Shown here: positions 16,732 to 27,212 of the stretch, one piece after another | Layout of the letters: every line of letters starts with the position of its first letter | Numbering within the stretch: the first letter of the stretch is position 1 | DNA from: Gilliamella sp. wkB171 | GTDB taxonomy: Bacteria > Pseudomonadota > Gammaproteobacteria > Enterobacterales > Orbaceae | Assembly: GCF_001693755.1 (NCBI RefSeq) | Contig: NZ_LYST01000044.1 | Coordinates: 43,147 to 107,146, forward strand | Direction: 5' to 3' | Length of the DNA stretch: 64,000 bases | The notes under the pieces: model-generated | Seen by the model: the letters and a program-made list of their open reading frames with translations, nothing else | What the model was told of the DNA's origin: nothing | Database searches by the model: none | Program-made: the position numbers and the translations under genes

Positions 16732-17733
16732 TTACTCAACAATATTAGGACTTGCTTTTCCTTCTGATATCTGTTGTATATTATTTAAAGTTGTGTCAGA
16801 TATATTTAATAATGCTTCTTGAGTTAAAAAAGCTTGATGCCCTGTAAAAATCACATTATGGCATGATGATAAACGTCGAAATACGTCATCTAAAATGACA
16901 TCATTAGATTTATCTTCAAAAAATAGATCTCGTTCGTTTTCGTAAACATCCATACCTAGCGCACCGATTTTGGTCTGCTTTAACGCTTCGATTGCAGCAG
17001 TTGCATCCAATAAGCCACCACGGCTGGTGTTGATAATCATTACGCCGTTTTTCATTTTGTTAAATGAATCTTTATTTAATAAATGATAATTTTCTGGTGA
17101 CATTGGACAATGCAGCGTGATGACATCTGATTTTGCATAAAGTTCATCTAATTGAACATACTGAGCACCTAATTCGACAACGATATCATTTGGATAAGGA
17201 TCATAAGCAAGAATATTCATGCCAAACCCTTTTAAGATGCGAATAACTGCTTGACCAATTTTACCCGTACCTATCACCCCTGCGGTGCGGTTGTGCATGT
17301 TAAAACCAGTTAAACCTTCCAGTGAAAAATTAGCATCACGGGTACGCTGATAAGCTTTATGAGTTCGACGATTAAGTGTCATCATTAACGCAACAGCATG
17401 CTCGGCAACCGCTTCAGGTGAATAAGCCGGTACTCGCACGACGGTAATACCCAATTTTTTAGCTTCAGCTAAATCCACATTATCAAATCCAGCACAACGT
17501 AATGCTAATATTTTAATACCATAATGGGCTAATTTTTGTAGAACTTGCTTATCAACTTCATCATTAACAAATACACAAACGGCATCAAATCCTTGCGCTG
17601 TAACCACTGTTTTATGACTAAGTTTATGTTCATAGTATTCAATCTCAAAGCCATATTTTTTATTAGCAATCTCTAAATGTTCTTTATCATAATGTTTACT
17701 GCTAAAAACCGCTATTTTGATTTTACCTTTCAT
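16732..17733 (-). CDS. ldhA: D-lactate dehydrogenase (fermentative)
   Basis: 333-aa cytoplasmic NAD-dependent 2-hydroxyacid dehydrogenase that reduces pyruvate to D-lactate. Seen: the Rossmann motif GVIGTGKIG (152-160), Arg238 in NTSRGG, Glu267 in YENERDLF, and His299 in FTGHQAF, the expected R-E-H catalytic set. The N-terminal MKIAVFSSKHYD-like start and the FFEDKSNDVI block match LdhA of enterobacteria. Fits a fermentative lifestyle. Its promoter region is the 254-bp gap to the divergent AmpG-like gene. Confidence 0.95.
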   Translation of the reverse strand: MKGKIKIAVFSSKHYDKEHLEIANKKYGFEIEYYEHKLSHKTVVTAQGFDAVCVFVNDEVDKQVLQKLAHYGIKILALRCAGFDNVDLAEAKKLGITVVRVPAYSPEAVAEHAVALMMTLNRRTHKAYQRTRDANFSLEGLTGFNMHNRTAGVIGTGKIGQAVIRILKGFGMNILAYDPYPNDIVVELGAQYVQLDELYAKSDVITLHCPMSPENYHLLNKDSFNKMKNGVMIINTSRGGLLDATAAIEALKQTKIGALGMDVYENERDLFFEDKSNDVILDDVFRRLSSCHNVIFTGHQAFLTQEALLNISDTTLNNIQQISEGKASPNIVE

Positions 17734-17987
17734 ACTAATTAACCTCTTTCAAATTTATGCAATGAATATCGTGATTATTTGTTTTAAATGTTTTTACTTT
17801 AAGTCTGCCCTAAAAGAGTTTAACTCCCTAGATTAAGATTGTTATTAAAATAAGTCAAAACTGATTAAAATTTTTACTTTTAGTCAATCTAGTCAGAGTA
17901 AAACGCTTTTTATTGGCTTTAACAATTATTTGTTATTAATGTGCTATGATATCACTTTGCAAAAAAACTAACCATTAATGTTAAATA

Positions 17988-19250
17988 ATGAATAACACGC
18001 AAAACACCCTCTTTAAAACCATCTTTACAACTAAAATGCTCATCTGTATTTTTACAGGTTTTGCATCTGGTTTGCCATTTTATTTGTTACTACAACTTTT
18101 ACCTGCGTGGTTAGAAAGCGAAGGAATAAATATTAAAACAATTGGTGCATTTTCTTTAACACAAATTCCTTATATTTTTAAATTTGTTTGGGCACCTTTT
18201 ATGGATAATACCTCATTATTCCATTTAGGCAGGCGCCGAGGCTGGATGCTAATGTCGCAAATGATATTAGTATTATCCATTAGTTTATTAGGTTTTTTAT
18301 CACCTTCACTCAATATTTGGCTCATTGCCACTCTTTGTTTTATTATCGCGCTGTTCTCGGCGACGCAAGACATTGCTTTAGATGCATTTAGAAGAGAGAT
18401 CTTATTTGATAATGAACTGGGTCTAGGAAATAGTATTCACACCAATGCCTATCGAATTGCAGGACTCGTACCTGGATCATTATCGCTTATATTGTCTAGT
18501 TATCTAGCTTGGCACAGTGTTTTTATTATTACTGCGTTATTTATGATTCCAGCTATCATCATGACGTTATGGGTCAAAGAACCACTTAACCAACCAGTTA
18601 AAAAACATAATCTTGAAGCGATCATCATAAAACCATTTAGTGAATTCATCACTCGTCAAGGTGTTAAAAATGCAATCATTATTTTAGCCTTCATATTTCT
18701 TTATAAATTGGGCGATAGTATGGCAACCTCTTTAGCTACACCTTTTTATTTACAAATGGGTTATAGTCGATTAGATATTGGTTGGATTGCTAAAAACGCG
18801 TCTTTATGGCCGAGTGTTTTCGGTGCATTAATTGGTGGAATATTGATGATCAAAATTGGAATTAATCGAGCGCTTTGGGCTTTTGGTTTTGTACAAGTTA
18901 TTTCCATTTTAGGCTTCGCTTGGTTATCGATTGAAGGACCATTTACAACCATTACCGGTTATCAACAAATTATGTTAGCCATTGTTATAGGATTTGAAGC
19001 ATTAGGGGTGGGTTTAGGATCTGCCGCATTTGTCGCGTTTATCGCTAAAACCACTAATCCACTTTATACAGCAACGCAGTTTGCTTTATTTACAAGTATC
19101 GCATCAATTCCCAGAACATTGATAAATGCAACGACTGGCGTGATGGTCGAACATCTAGGTTGGACAACCTTTTTTGCTTTATGTACGATTTTAGCCTTAC
19201 CAGGTATGCTATTATTAATTAAAGTTGCACCATGGAATACACAACATTAG
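17988..19250 (+). CDS. ampG: AmpG-like muropeptide MFS permease
   Basis: 420-aa transporter with 12 predicted helices. The N-terminus (GFASGLPFYLLLQLLPAWL) and the IPYIFKFVWAPFMD motif after helix 2, plus TQDIALDAFRRE, are diagnostic of AmpG, which imports GlcNAc-anhydroMurNAc peptides for cell-wall recycling. Length is nearer to short AmpG proteins than to the 491-aa E. coli protein, which has two extra helices. The stop codon overlaps the ribosome site of the nitroreductase that follows, suggesting co-transcription. Confidence 0.85.
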   Translation: MNNTQNTLFKTIFTTKMLICIFTGFASGLPFYLLLQLLPAWLESEGINIKTIGAFSLTQIPYIFKFVWAPFMDNTSLFHLGRRRGWMLMSQMILVLSISLLGFLSPSLNIWLIATLCFIIALFSATQDIALDAFRREILFDNELGLGNSIHTNAYRIAGLVPGSLSLILSSYLAWHSVFIITALFMIPAIIMTLWVKEPLNQPVKKHNLEAIIIKPFSEFITRQGVKNAIIILAFIFLYKLGDSMATSLATPFYLQMGYSRLDIGWIAKNASLWPSVFGALIGGILMIKIGINRALWAFGFVQVISILGFAWLSIEGPFTTITGYQQIMLAIVIGFEALGVGLGSAAFVAFIAKTTNPLYTATQFALFTSIASIPRTLINATTGVMVEHLGWTTFFALCTILALPGMLLLIKVAPWNTQH

Positions 19251-19258
19251 GAGAGAAT

Positions 19259-19924
19259 ATGGATCAATTAAATCAGGCTTTTGAATTTAGACATGCATGT
19301 AAAAAATTCGACATCAATAAAAAAATCAATGATGTCGACATGGAATATATTTTAGAAGCAGCACGTCAATCTCCATCGTCATTTGGCATGGAGCCTTGGC
19401 ATTTTGTTGTGGTGAGCAATGATAAAATTAAAATGCAATTACGTGCAATTTGTTATGACCAAGAACAAGTAACTAGCTGCTCACATTACGTTGTTGCCCT
19501 TTATCGTAAGGCTAATAATTTTACATTACAAAGTGATTATTTGCGTCGAACCATTGCTCGAACATTACCGAATCCAGAGGATAAAACCGCTATCGACATT
19601 GCTTGCCAATCCTTTATCAATTTTTGTAAACATGGACTCGCTGATGGTTTAACCCTCAATCACTGGTCAGAAATGCAAATCTATATAGCAAGCGCAAATA
19701 TGATGACAGCAGCTGCTTTTAAAGGCATCGATTCTTGTGCAATAGGTGGGTTTGAGAGTGATAAAGTCATCAAAATTTTTGAAAATACGATTCCTCAATT
19801 CAGCGGCCAAGTATTTGGTGTTGGACTTTGTATCGCCTTTGGATATCGGGCTGATGAACCTAGTTCACCACATATTCGCTGGCCACTTACCGATATGACA
19901 ACTTATTTACCTAATGACAAATAA
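19259..19924 (+). CDS. Nitroreductase family NAD(P)H oxidoreductase
   Basis: 221-aa FMN-dependent nitroreductase fold. Seen: the N-terminal FRHACKKFD (FMN phosphate binding, usually RRS-K-F), ARQSPSSFGMEPW and the C-terminal FGYRADEPSSPHIRWP. Family members reduce nitro compounds, quinones or flavins. The frame is open from 19232, but the ATG at 19259 has AGGAGAG placed correctly and gives the family N-terminus, so it is chosen; it begins 8 nt after ampG. The physiological substrate is unknown. Confidence 0.88.
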   Translation: MDQLNQAFEFRHACKKFDINKKINDVDMEYILEAARQSPSSFGMEPWHFVVVSNDKIKMQLRAICYDQEQVTSCSHYVVALYRKANNFTLQSDYLRRTIARTLPNPEDKTAIDIACQSFINFCKHGLADGLTLNHWSEMQIYIASANMMTAAAFKGIDSCAIGGFESDKVIKIFENTIPQFSGQVFGVGLCIAFGYRADEPSSPHIRWPLTDMTTYLPNDK

Positions 19925-19935
19925 GGCAGTAATTA

Positions 19936-19964
19936 CCTTCACTCGTCACTAGGCGAGATGAAGG
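19936..19964. terminator. Terminator-like hairpin after the nitroreductase
   Basis: CCTTCA-CTCG pairs with CGAG-A-TGAAGG (one bulged A) around an 8-nt loop, 12 bp after the stop codon and before a convergent small gene. Confidence 0.6.
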
Positions 19965-19991
19965 ATAAGTCAACTAACATTTCACTACCTA

Positions 19992-20177
19992 TTATTTCAC
20001 TAAATTATATAGCGCTTCTGCATCAGAAGAAGCGCAATCTATTATAAACTCAATGCCTGATAAAATATTACCGAGTTGAGGATCATTAACCTGTTGTTGT
20101 ACCGAATTTAACATTTGTTGTGCCCAACTAATTTTGGAAAGCACTGACTCGACTTTTTCTATAGTAGTATTATTCAT
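19992..20177 (-). CDS. Small conserved-looking protein of unknown function
   Basis: 61-aa acidic, soluble protein (MNNTTIEKVESVLSKISWA at the start; LSGIEFIIDCASSDAEALY near the end). It has no membrane segment or signal. Predicted to be mostly helical, with two amphipathic helices (about 4-30 and 35-58). AAAGGAT lies 7 nt before ATG, which supports expression. It is monocistronic between hairpin 19936 and the trxB upstream region. I do not recognise the family and give no function. Confidence 0.6.
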   Translation of the reverse strand: MNNTTIEKVESVLSKISWAQQMLNSVQQQVNDPQLGNILSGIEFIIDCASSDAEALYNLVK

Positions 20178-21449
<1,272 letters not shown>

Positions 21450-21461
21450 AAATAAAATTTC

Positions 21462-23180
21462 ATGTCTTTAGATAAACAACGTCAAACCTATCTACTTGGC
21501 TGGTTAAAACAGCACGCAAAACTTCATAAAGCTGATTTGCGTGCTTCACTATTAACTGGCCTTTTACTCACTATTTTGATCATTGTTCAAGCAGCACTAT
21601 TGGCTAGTATTTTGCAAAAATTAATTATTGAACAACTTAATTTAAATAGAGTATTACCCTATTTTTTAGCGCTCGCAATGACCTTTCTAGCGCGTGCTGC
21701 ATTAATTTATTTTCGTGAAAAAATTAACTTTTCATTGGCTAAAAAAATTCGCAAACACATTCGACACCAGCTTATCAATCAACTTGAATTACTAGGCCCG
21801 GCTTATTTAAATCAAAGCACTACAGGTGCTTGGAGCACCTTACTCATTGAACAAGTTGACAAGCTGCACGATTTTTTTGCTCGTTATTTGCCGCAAATGC
21901 GCCTAGCGAGTATGGTGCCTATATTAATTTTCTTTGCTATTTTACCGTTTAACTGGGCTGCGGCTGGTATATTACTATGTACAGCCCCACTTATTCCTAT
22001 CTTCATGATTTTAGTTGGCATGGGGGCTGCCGATATTAATCGTCGCCATTTCAAAGCACTGGCTTACCTTAGTGGGCATTTTTTAGATCGCCTAAAAGGA
22101 CTAGCAACGATTCGGTTATTTAATCAAGGTGATAAACAAGCCAAACAAATAACCCAAGCATCTGAAGATTTTCGCATCAAAACCATGCAAGTCTTAAAAG
22201 TAGCATTTTTATCATCTGCGGTATTAGAGTTTTTCACTTCAATATCAATTGCAATTGTTGCAGTTTATTTTGGTTTTTCTTATTTAGGTGAATTTAATTT
22301 TGGTTCATACAATAGCACAGTAACGTTATTTGCCGGCTTTTTTGCACTTATTTTAGCACCTGAATATTTTCAACCATTACGCGATCTTGGCACGTATTAT
22401 CACGCCAAAGCAGAAGCGATTGCAGCGGCCGATAATATCGAAACATTTTTGAGCCAACAGCAACCAAAACAAGCAAGTCATAACTTACAAACCAATATTG
22501 AATTTAAGCAAACATTACAGACGATTAAAGCAACTAATTTAATCGTCATGTCTAGCGAAGGCATGCCTATTGTAGGGCCTTTAACTTTCACGCTAAAGGC
22601 ACCGTTCAATCTAGCTTTGATAGGCACCAGTGGTGAAGGCAAAACGTCATTAATGAATGTATTATTGGGCTTTTTACCCTACCAAGGATCGCTAACCATT
22701 AATGATATTGAATTTAGCCAAATAGAGATTAAAACATGGCAACAACAAATTAGTTGGATTGGTCAAAATCCTTACTTAATTAATGGCACTGTCCGCGAAA
22801 ACATTTTACTGGGTAAACAAAATGCATCAGAACAAGAACTCGAAGCCGTTATAAAAAAAGCGCAATTAGTCGATGTTATAGCCAAATTGCCATCTGGTAT
22901 AGATACACAAGTGGGGGAAGATGCAGTTAGACTGTCAGTTGGACAAGCCCAACGTATAGCATTAGCTAGAGCAATGTTAAAACCGTGTCAATTATTGATT
23001 CTTGACGAACCCACAGCTAGCTTAGATAAGCAAACGGTACAGCAAATTGATCAACAAAATATTGCGATCAACACGATTACCATTACTCACCAAAATGAAG
23101 ATATGCAACAATATAATCAAATATGGCAATTGTCACAGGGAAAACTACACAGTATTAACAGCAAGGAGCATGCATGTTAG
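21462..23180 (+). CDS. cydD: Heterodimeric ABC exporter subunit CydD
   Basis: 572-aa half-transporter: six transmembrane helices (about 25-310) and an ATP-binding domain. With CydC it is needed for cytochrome bd assembly and has been linked to glutathione/cysteine export and haem binding. Seen: Walker A GTSGEGKTS, the Q-loop GQNPYL, the CydD-type signature LSVGQAQR (instead of LSGGQ, as in E. coli), Walker B LLILDEP and the switch His in ITITHQN. The 3' end overlaps cydC by 7 nt. Length is slightly under E. coli (588). Confidence 0.95.
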   Translation: MSLDKQRQTYLLGWLKQHAKLHKADLRASLLTGLLLTILIIVQAALLASILQKLIIEQLNLNRVLPYFLALAMTFLARAALIYFREKINFSLAKKIRKHIRHQLINQLELLGPAYLNQSTTGAWSTLLIEQVDKLHDFFARYLPQMRLASMVPILIFFAILPFNWAAAGILLCTAPLIPIFMILVGMGAADINRRHFKALAYLSGHFLDRLKGLATIRLFNQGDKQAKQITQASEDFRIKTMQVLKVAFLSSAVLEFFTSISIAIVAVYFGFSYLGEFNFGSYNSTVTLFAGFFALILAPEYFQPLRDLGTYYHAKAEAIAAADNIETFLSQQQPKQASHNLQTNIEFKQTLQTIKATNLIVMSSEGMPIVGPLTFTLKAPFNLALIGTSGEGKTSLMNVLLGFLPYQGSLTINDIEFSQIEIKTWQQQISWIGQNPYLINGTVRENILLGKQNASEQELEAVIKKAQLVDVIAKLPSGIDTQVGEDAVRLSVGQAQRIALARAMLKPCQLLILDEPTASLDKQTVQQIDQQNIAINTITITHQNEDMQQYNQIWQLSQGKLHSINSKEHAC

Positions 23181-24805
23181 CTATTTTACGCCCCTATATT
23201 GCACTGTATAAACACTATTTTTGGCAAATTATATTGGGATTATCACTATCTATACTGACGTTATTTGCCAGTGTTTTTTTATTATCTTTATCCGGTTGGT
23301 TTTTAGCTTCAACAGCGGTAGTTGGTGTTGCAGGATTATATACATTTAATTATATGTTACCGGCGGCAGGTGTGCGCGCGGCAGCAATTACACGAACAGC
23401 TTCACGCTATATGCAACGATTAGTTGATCATAATACGACCTTTAAAATTTTAGCGTATTTAAGAACGTTGGCTTTTAAAAAAATATTGCCGCTAAGCGCT
23501 CATCAATTAGCACATTATCAAAAAGCTGACTTACTTAATCGTTTTATTGTTGATATTGATGCATTAGATCATCTTTATTTAAAATTATTTTCACCAATTG
23601 TAACGGCATTAGTCATGATTGTGCTGCTATTTATTGGATTAAGTACCATTAATCTACCCATTGCATTAATCATTTGTATTATACTTACGGTAACCTTACT
23701 TGCTGTGCCCATTATTTTTTATTATGCCGGTAAACAGTTGGGTGAACAGCTAGCTCAGCAACAAAGTGAGTATCGAGCGCTGTTAATCAATTATTTACAA
23801 GGGCAAGCTGAGCTCACTTTATTTAACGCACAGTGCCGTTACCGAGTTAAACTAGATGAACTTGAATCTAACTGGCTTTACAATCAACAACGCCAATCAA
23901 CCTTAGTGGCATTATCAACCGCTCTGGTTATACTGATTTCAGGCTTTTTAACATTACTGGTGCTTTGGCTTATAACCCAATATACCTTATCACCACTTGT
24001 TGCATTATTTGTATTTGTTTGCCTTGCCAGTAACGAAATTTTAATGCCAATTCCTGCGGCATTTATCTTTTTAGGTCAAGTCATTGCCTCGGCTAAACGT
24101 ACAACAAATATTTTCAACCAAACACCCGATATACAGTTTGTTGAACATGGCAAGACAATTGATTTAAATTCAGCAAAATTACAATTTGATCACATTAATT
24201 TTTGTTATCCAAATCAACCTTTTGCGATATTAACCAATTTTTCATTAACGGTTGAAGCTGGTGCACATATAGCATTAGTGGGTAAAACCGGTTGCGGCAA
24301 ATCAACATTACTAAGTTTAGTCACGCGTAGCTGGCAACCCAATTCTGGTACTATTTTTATTAATAACACACCTATCGAACAACTCGATGAGCCAACTTTG
24401 CGCAAAGTTATTGCCGTTGTACCACAAATTATCACTATTTTTAGTGATAGCCTTCGTCAAAATCTACTTATTGGTAATAACCAAGCATCAGATAAGCAAT
24501 TAATAGAGGTATTACATCAAGTCGAATTGGACAAACTACTTGCAACCGAACAAGGATTAGATTTACCACTTGGACAAGGTGGAAGAACGTTATCAGGAGG
24601 CGAAATTCGACGAATAGGTATAGCAAGAGCTTTACTCCATAACTCGCCTTTGATCTTGATGGATGAACCAACTGAAAGCCTTGATCAACAAACTGAACAG
24701 CAGATAATTCAATTAATTAAACAGACATGTGCTGGAAAAACGTTACTTATGGTTACTCATCGTTTAACCAATAATCCGTTATTTGATCACGTTATTACAC
24801 TTTAA
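23174..24805 (+). CDS. cydC: Heterodimeric ABC exporter subunit CydC
   Basis: 543-aa partner of CydD with six transmembrane helices and an ATP-binding domain. Seen: the N-terminal LSLSGWFLAST block typical of CydC, Walker A GKTGCGKST, signature LSGGEIRR, Walker B LILMDEP and MVTHRL. The protein ends 12 residues after MVTHRL; E. coli CydC (573 aa) has about 28 more residues there. The missing end lies after all ATPase motifs, so activity may be kept. In the 187-bp gap to rsfS, a hairpin TCCCCAAT/ATTGGGGA (24833-24861) may end the operon. Confidence 0.93.
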   Translation: MLAILRPYIALYKHYFWQIILGLSLSILTLFASVFLLSLSGWFLASTAVVGVAGLYTFNYMLPAAGVRAAAITRTASRYMQRLVDHNTTFKILAYLRTLAFKKILPLSAHQLAHYQKADLLNRFIVDIDALDHLYLKLFSPIVTALVMIVLLFIGLSTINLPIALIICIILTVTLLAVPIIFYYAGKQLGEQLAQQQSEYRALLINYLQGQAELTLFNAQCRYRVKLDELESNWLYNQQRQSTLVALSTALVILISGFLTLLVLWLITQYTLSPLVALFVFVCLASNEILMPIPAAFIFLGQVIASAKRTTNIFNQTPDIQFVEHGKTIDLNSAKLQFDHINFCYPNQPFAILTNFSLTVEAGAHIALVGKTGCGKSTLLSLVTRSWQPNSGTIFINNTPIEQLDEPTLRKVIAVVPQIITIFSDSLRQNLLIGNNQASDKQLIEVLHQVELDKLLATEQGLDLPLGQGGRTLSGGEIRRIGIARALLHNSPLILMDEPTESLDQQTEQQIIQLIKQTCAGKTLLMVTHRLTNNPLFDHVITL

Positions 24806-24832
24806 GTTATAGTTATAGTTACATTTCCCTAC

Positions 24833-24861
24833 TCCCCAATGATCACAACATTTATTGGGGA
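24833..24861 (+). terminator. Hairpin after cydC
   Basis: TCCCCAAT (24833-24840) pairs with ATTGGGGA (24854-24861) around a 13-nt loop, 28 bp after the cydC stop. There is no T-run directly after it, so its terminator role is tentative. Confidence 0.5.
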
Positions 24862-24992
24862 TAGCTAGTGATTTTTAAGTCAGTAAACGGCTAGATTAAT
24901 TTTGCTACCAAAAGTTCGGGATATTATCACCACCATTCTATTTAAAAAATATGCTATACTGACGCTTTATATTTAACAGTAGAGAGATTATT

Positions 24993-25307
24993 TTGCAACA
25001 ATCGTTACAAGATTTTATTATTGATAAAATTGATGATCTAAAAGGCAAAGACATTGTTACCCTAGATGTGCGCGGCAAATCAAGTATTACAGATTATATG
25101 ATTATCTGTACTGGTACGTCTAATCGTCACGTTGCCTCAATAGCTGGACATTTACTCGATGAAGCAAAAAAACAAGGATATTTGGTCTTAGGAAGTGAAG
25201 GTCAAAATGATGCAGATTGGGTAGTGGTTGATATGGATTCAGTTATCGTACATATTATGCAGGAACAAAGCCGACAACTATACGAACTGGAAAAACTGTG
25301 GAGTTAA
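24993..25307 (+). CDS. rsfS: Ribosomal silencing factor RsfS
   Basis: 104-aa protein that binds uL14 on the 50S subunit and blocks subunit joining when nutrients are low. Seen: [34 protein letters not shown] and the ending LYELEKLWS, near identical to E. coli RsfS (105 aa). The start is TTG (24993) with AGAGAG 9 nt upstream; no ATG is available at the conserved N-terminus. rlmH begins 4 nt after the stop, as in many gammaproteobacteria. Confidence 0.95.
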   Translation: MQQSLQDFIIDKIDDLKGKDIVTLDVRGKSSITDYMIICTGTSNRHVASIAGHLLDEAKKQGYLVLGSEGQNDADWVVVDMDSVIVHIMQEQSRQLYELEKLWS

Positions 25308-25311
25308 TCTA

Positions 25312-25782
25312 GTGAAGATTCAACTTATTGCTGTTGGCAACAAAATGCCTAATTGGGTTACAACAGCTTTTGATGATTATTGTTCTCGCTTTCCTAAAGA
25401 TATGCCTCTAGAACTAATTGAAATTCCTGCCGGTAAGCGCACCAAAAATGCGGATATTGTCCGCATTTTAGATAAAGAGGGTGAAATGATGTTAAATGCT
25501 TGCGGTAAAGGTAATCGCATTGTCACACTCGATATTCCTGGCAAAGCGTATACAACACACAATTTAGCTCAACAATTAGAGCGCTGGAAAACCGATGGTC
25601 GCGATGTGAGCTTACTTATAGGTGGTCCTGAAGGTCTTTCTCCTGCATGTAAAATTGCAGCTGAACAGAGTTGGTCACTTTCTCCACTTACTTTGCCCCA
25701 TCCACTGGTACGGGTAATTGTTGCCGAAAGTTTATATCGCGCTTGGAGCTTGACCACCAATCATCCTTATCATCGTGAATAA
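25312..25782 (+). CDS. rlmH: 23S rRNA pseudouridine-1915 N3-methyltransferase
   Basis: 156-aa SPOUT-fold methyltransferase that modifies m3-psi1915 in helix 69 of 23S rRNA using SAM. Seen: IEIPAGKR, the SAM-site [13 protein letters not shown] and the trefoil-knot end [19 protein letters not shown] followed by NHPYHRE. The frame is open upstream from 25228, inside rsfS, but the GTG at 25312 matches the family N-terminus (usual length 155), so it is chosen. Confidence 0.96.
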   Translation: MKIQLIAVGNKMPNWVTTAFDDYCSRFPKDMPLELIEIPAGKRTKNADIVRILDKEGEMMLNACGKGNRIVTLDIPGKAYTTHNLAQQLERWKTDGRDVSLLIGGPEGLSPACKIAAEQSWSLSPLTLPHPLVRVIVAESLYRAWSLTTNHPYHRE

Positions 25783-25801
25783 TTGTCATTAGGAAAATAA
25801 A

Positions 25802-26266
25802 ATGAGTGAAATTATTTTAGATTTGCAAATCGCGAGTGAAGAAACAGAAAACCTACCGAGCGAAACACAAATCATGCAGTGGTTAGAAGTGATTTTACCA
25901 CAATTTATGGATCAAGCAGAAATTACCATCCGCATTGTTGACCAAGCAGAAAGTCAACAGCTAAACAATACTTATCGCCATAAAGATAAACCGACTAATG
26001 TATTATCTTTTCCATTTGAATCACCGATTGAAATTGATGTGCCACTATTAGGCGATTTAATCATATGTAAGCAGGTGGTAGAAGCTGAAGCGCAAGAGCA
26101 ACATAAATCACTAACTTCACACTGGGCACATATGATTGTTCATGGTTGCTTACACCTATTAGGTTATGATCATATCCTTGACGAAGAAGCCGAAGAAATG
26201 GAAAATATTGAAATAGACATTATGCGACAATTAGGCTTTGATAATCCTTATCAACCAATTGACTAA
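25802..26266 (+). CDS. ybeY: Endoribonuclease YbeY
   Basis: 154-aa zinc-dependent endoribonuclease involved in 16S rRNA 3'-end maturation and ribosome quality control. Seen: the metal motif [11 protein letters not shown] with His114, His118 and His124, and NVLSFPFE. In E. coli ybeY follows ybeZ (PhoH-like ATPase); here ybeY follows rlmH directly, with ybeZ missing from this place. GGAAAATAAA ATG gives the start. corC follows after 73 bp. Confidence 0.96.
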   Translation: MSEIILDLQIASEETENLPSETQIMQWLEVILPQFMDQAEITIRIVDQAESQQLNNTYRHKDKPTNVLSFPFESPIEIDVPLLGDLIICKQVVEAEAQEQHKSLTSHWAHMIVHGCLHLLGYDHILDEEAEEMENIEIDIMRQLGFDNPYQPID

Positions 26267-26339
26267 TGTAAGCATTTAGTTAATATAACTATCTACCACA
26301 ACCAATTAATTAATAAATCAAAACAAAGGAAGAGAGCAA

Positions 26340-27212
26340 ATGAGTGATGATAATCACCGGAGAACCAAAAAAGGGTTTACACTATGGTTAAGTCAGTTAT
26401 TTAATTCAGAACCAAAGGATAAAGAAGAACTGATCGAAGTTATCCGCGAAGCAGAAGAAAACGAACTCATCGATCCTGACACGCTTGATATGATTGAAGG
26501 TGTGATGGATATTGCAGATCAACGCGTTCGCGACATTATGATTCCCCGCTCTCAAATTATCACAATCAAAGACAATTACACGCTTGATCAATGCTTAGAT
26601 ATTATTTCTGAACATGGACACTCTCGTTATCCTGTGATTAGTGAAGATAGAGATCACATTGAAGGTGTGCTACTTGCCAAAGATTTACTGATTTTTATTC
26701 GCCAAGGTGTTGCTGATTTTGATTTAAAAAAAATCTTACGACCAACAGTGATTGTGCCCGAAAGTAAACGTGTTGACCATATGTTAAAAGAGTTTCGTAT
26801 GCAGCGTTACCATATGGCAATGGCCATTGATGAATTTGGTGGTATATCAGGACTAGTCACTATCGAAGATATTTTAGAGTTGATTGTTGGTGATATCGAA
26901 GATGAATACGATGAAGTCGAAGATCGTAATATTCGTCGTTTATCTCAATCCGTTTACACCGTACGGGCGCTTACACCTGTTGAAGACTTCAATGAAATTT
27001 TTGCAACTTCATTTAGTGATGATGAAATGGATACCATTGGTGGACTGGTTATGCAACATTTTGGGCGTTTGCCGTTACGCGGTGAAAGTATCTTGATTGA
27101 TGGCTATCAATTTAAAGTAACGATAGTCGATCGCCGGCGTATCATTCAATTACATGTAACAATCCCTGAAGGTGCAACTATACCTAATTTAGAGCTACCA
27201 GAAAATGCTTAA
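26340..27212 (+). CDS. corC: CorC/YbeX family CBS-domain protein
   Basis: 290-aa cytoplasmic protein with two CBS domains (about 70-130 and 137-190) and a C-terminal CorC_HlyC transporter-associated domain (about 205-280, with [16 protein letters not shown]). E. coli YbeX (CorC) has been tied to magnesium/cobalt efflux and more recently to ribosome homeostasis. Seen also: the N-terminal [19 protein letters not shown] typical of YbeX. Its stop overlaps lnt by 8 nt, giving coupled translation. AAGGAAGAG precedes ATG. Confidence 0.92.
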   Translation: MSDDNHRRTKKGFTLWLSQLFNSEPKDKEELIEVIREAEENELIDPDTLDMIEGVMDIADQRVRDIMIPRSQIITIKDNYTLDQCLDIISEHGHSRYPVISEDRDHIEGVLLAKDLLIFIRQGVADFDLKKILRPTVIVPESKRVDHMLKEFRMQRYHMAMAIDEFGGISGLVTIEDILELIVGDIEDEYDEVEDRNIRRLSQSVYTVRALTPVEDFNEIFATSFSDDEMDTIGGLVMQHFGRLPLRGESILIDGYQFKVTIVDRRRIIQLHVTIPEGATIPNLELPENA

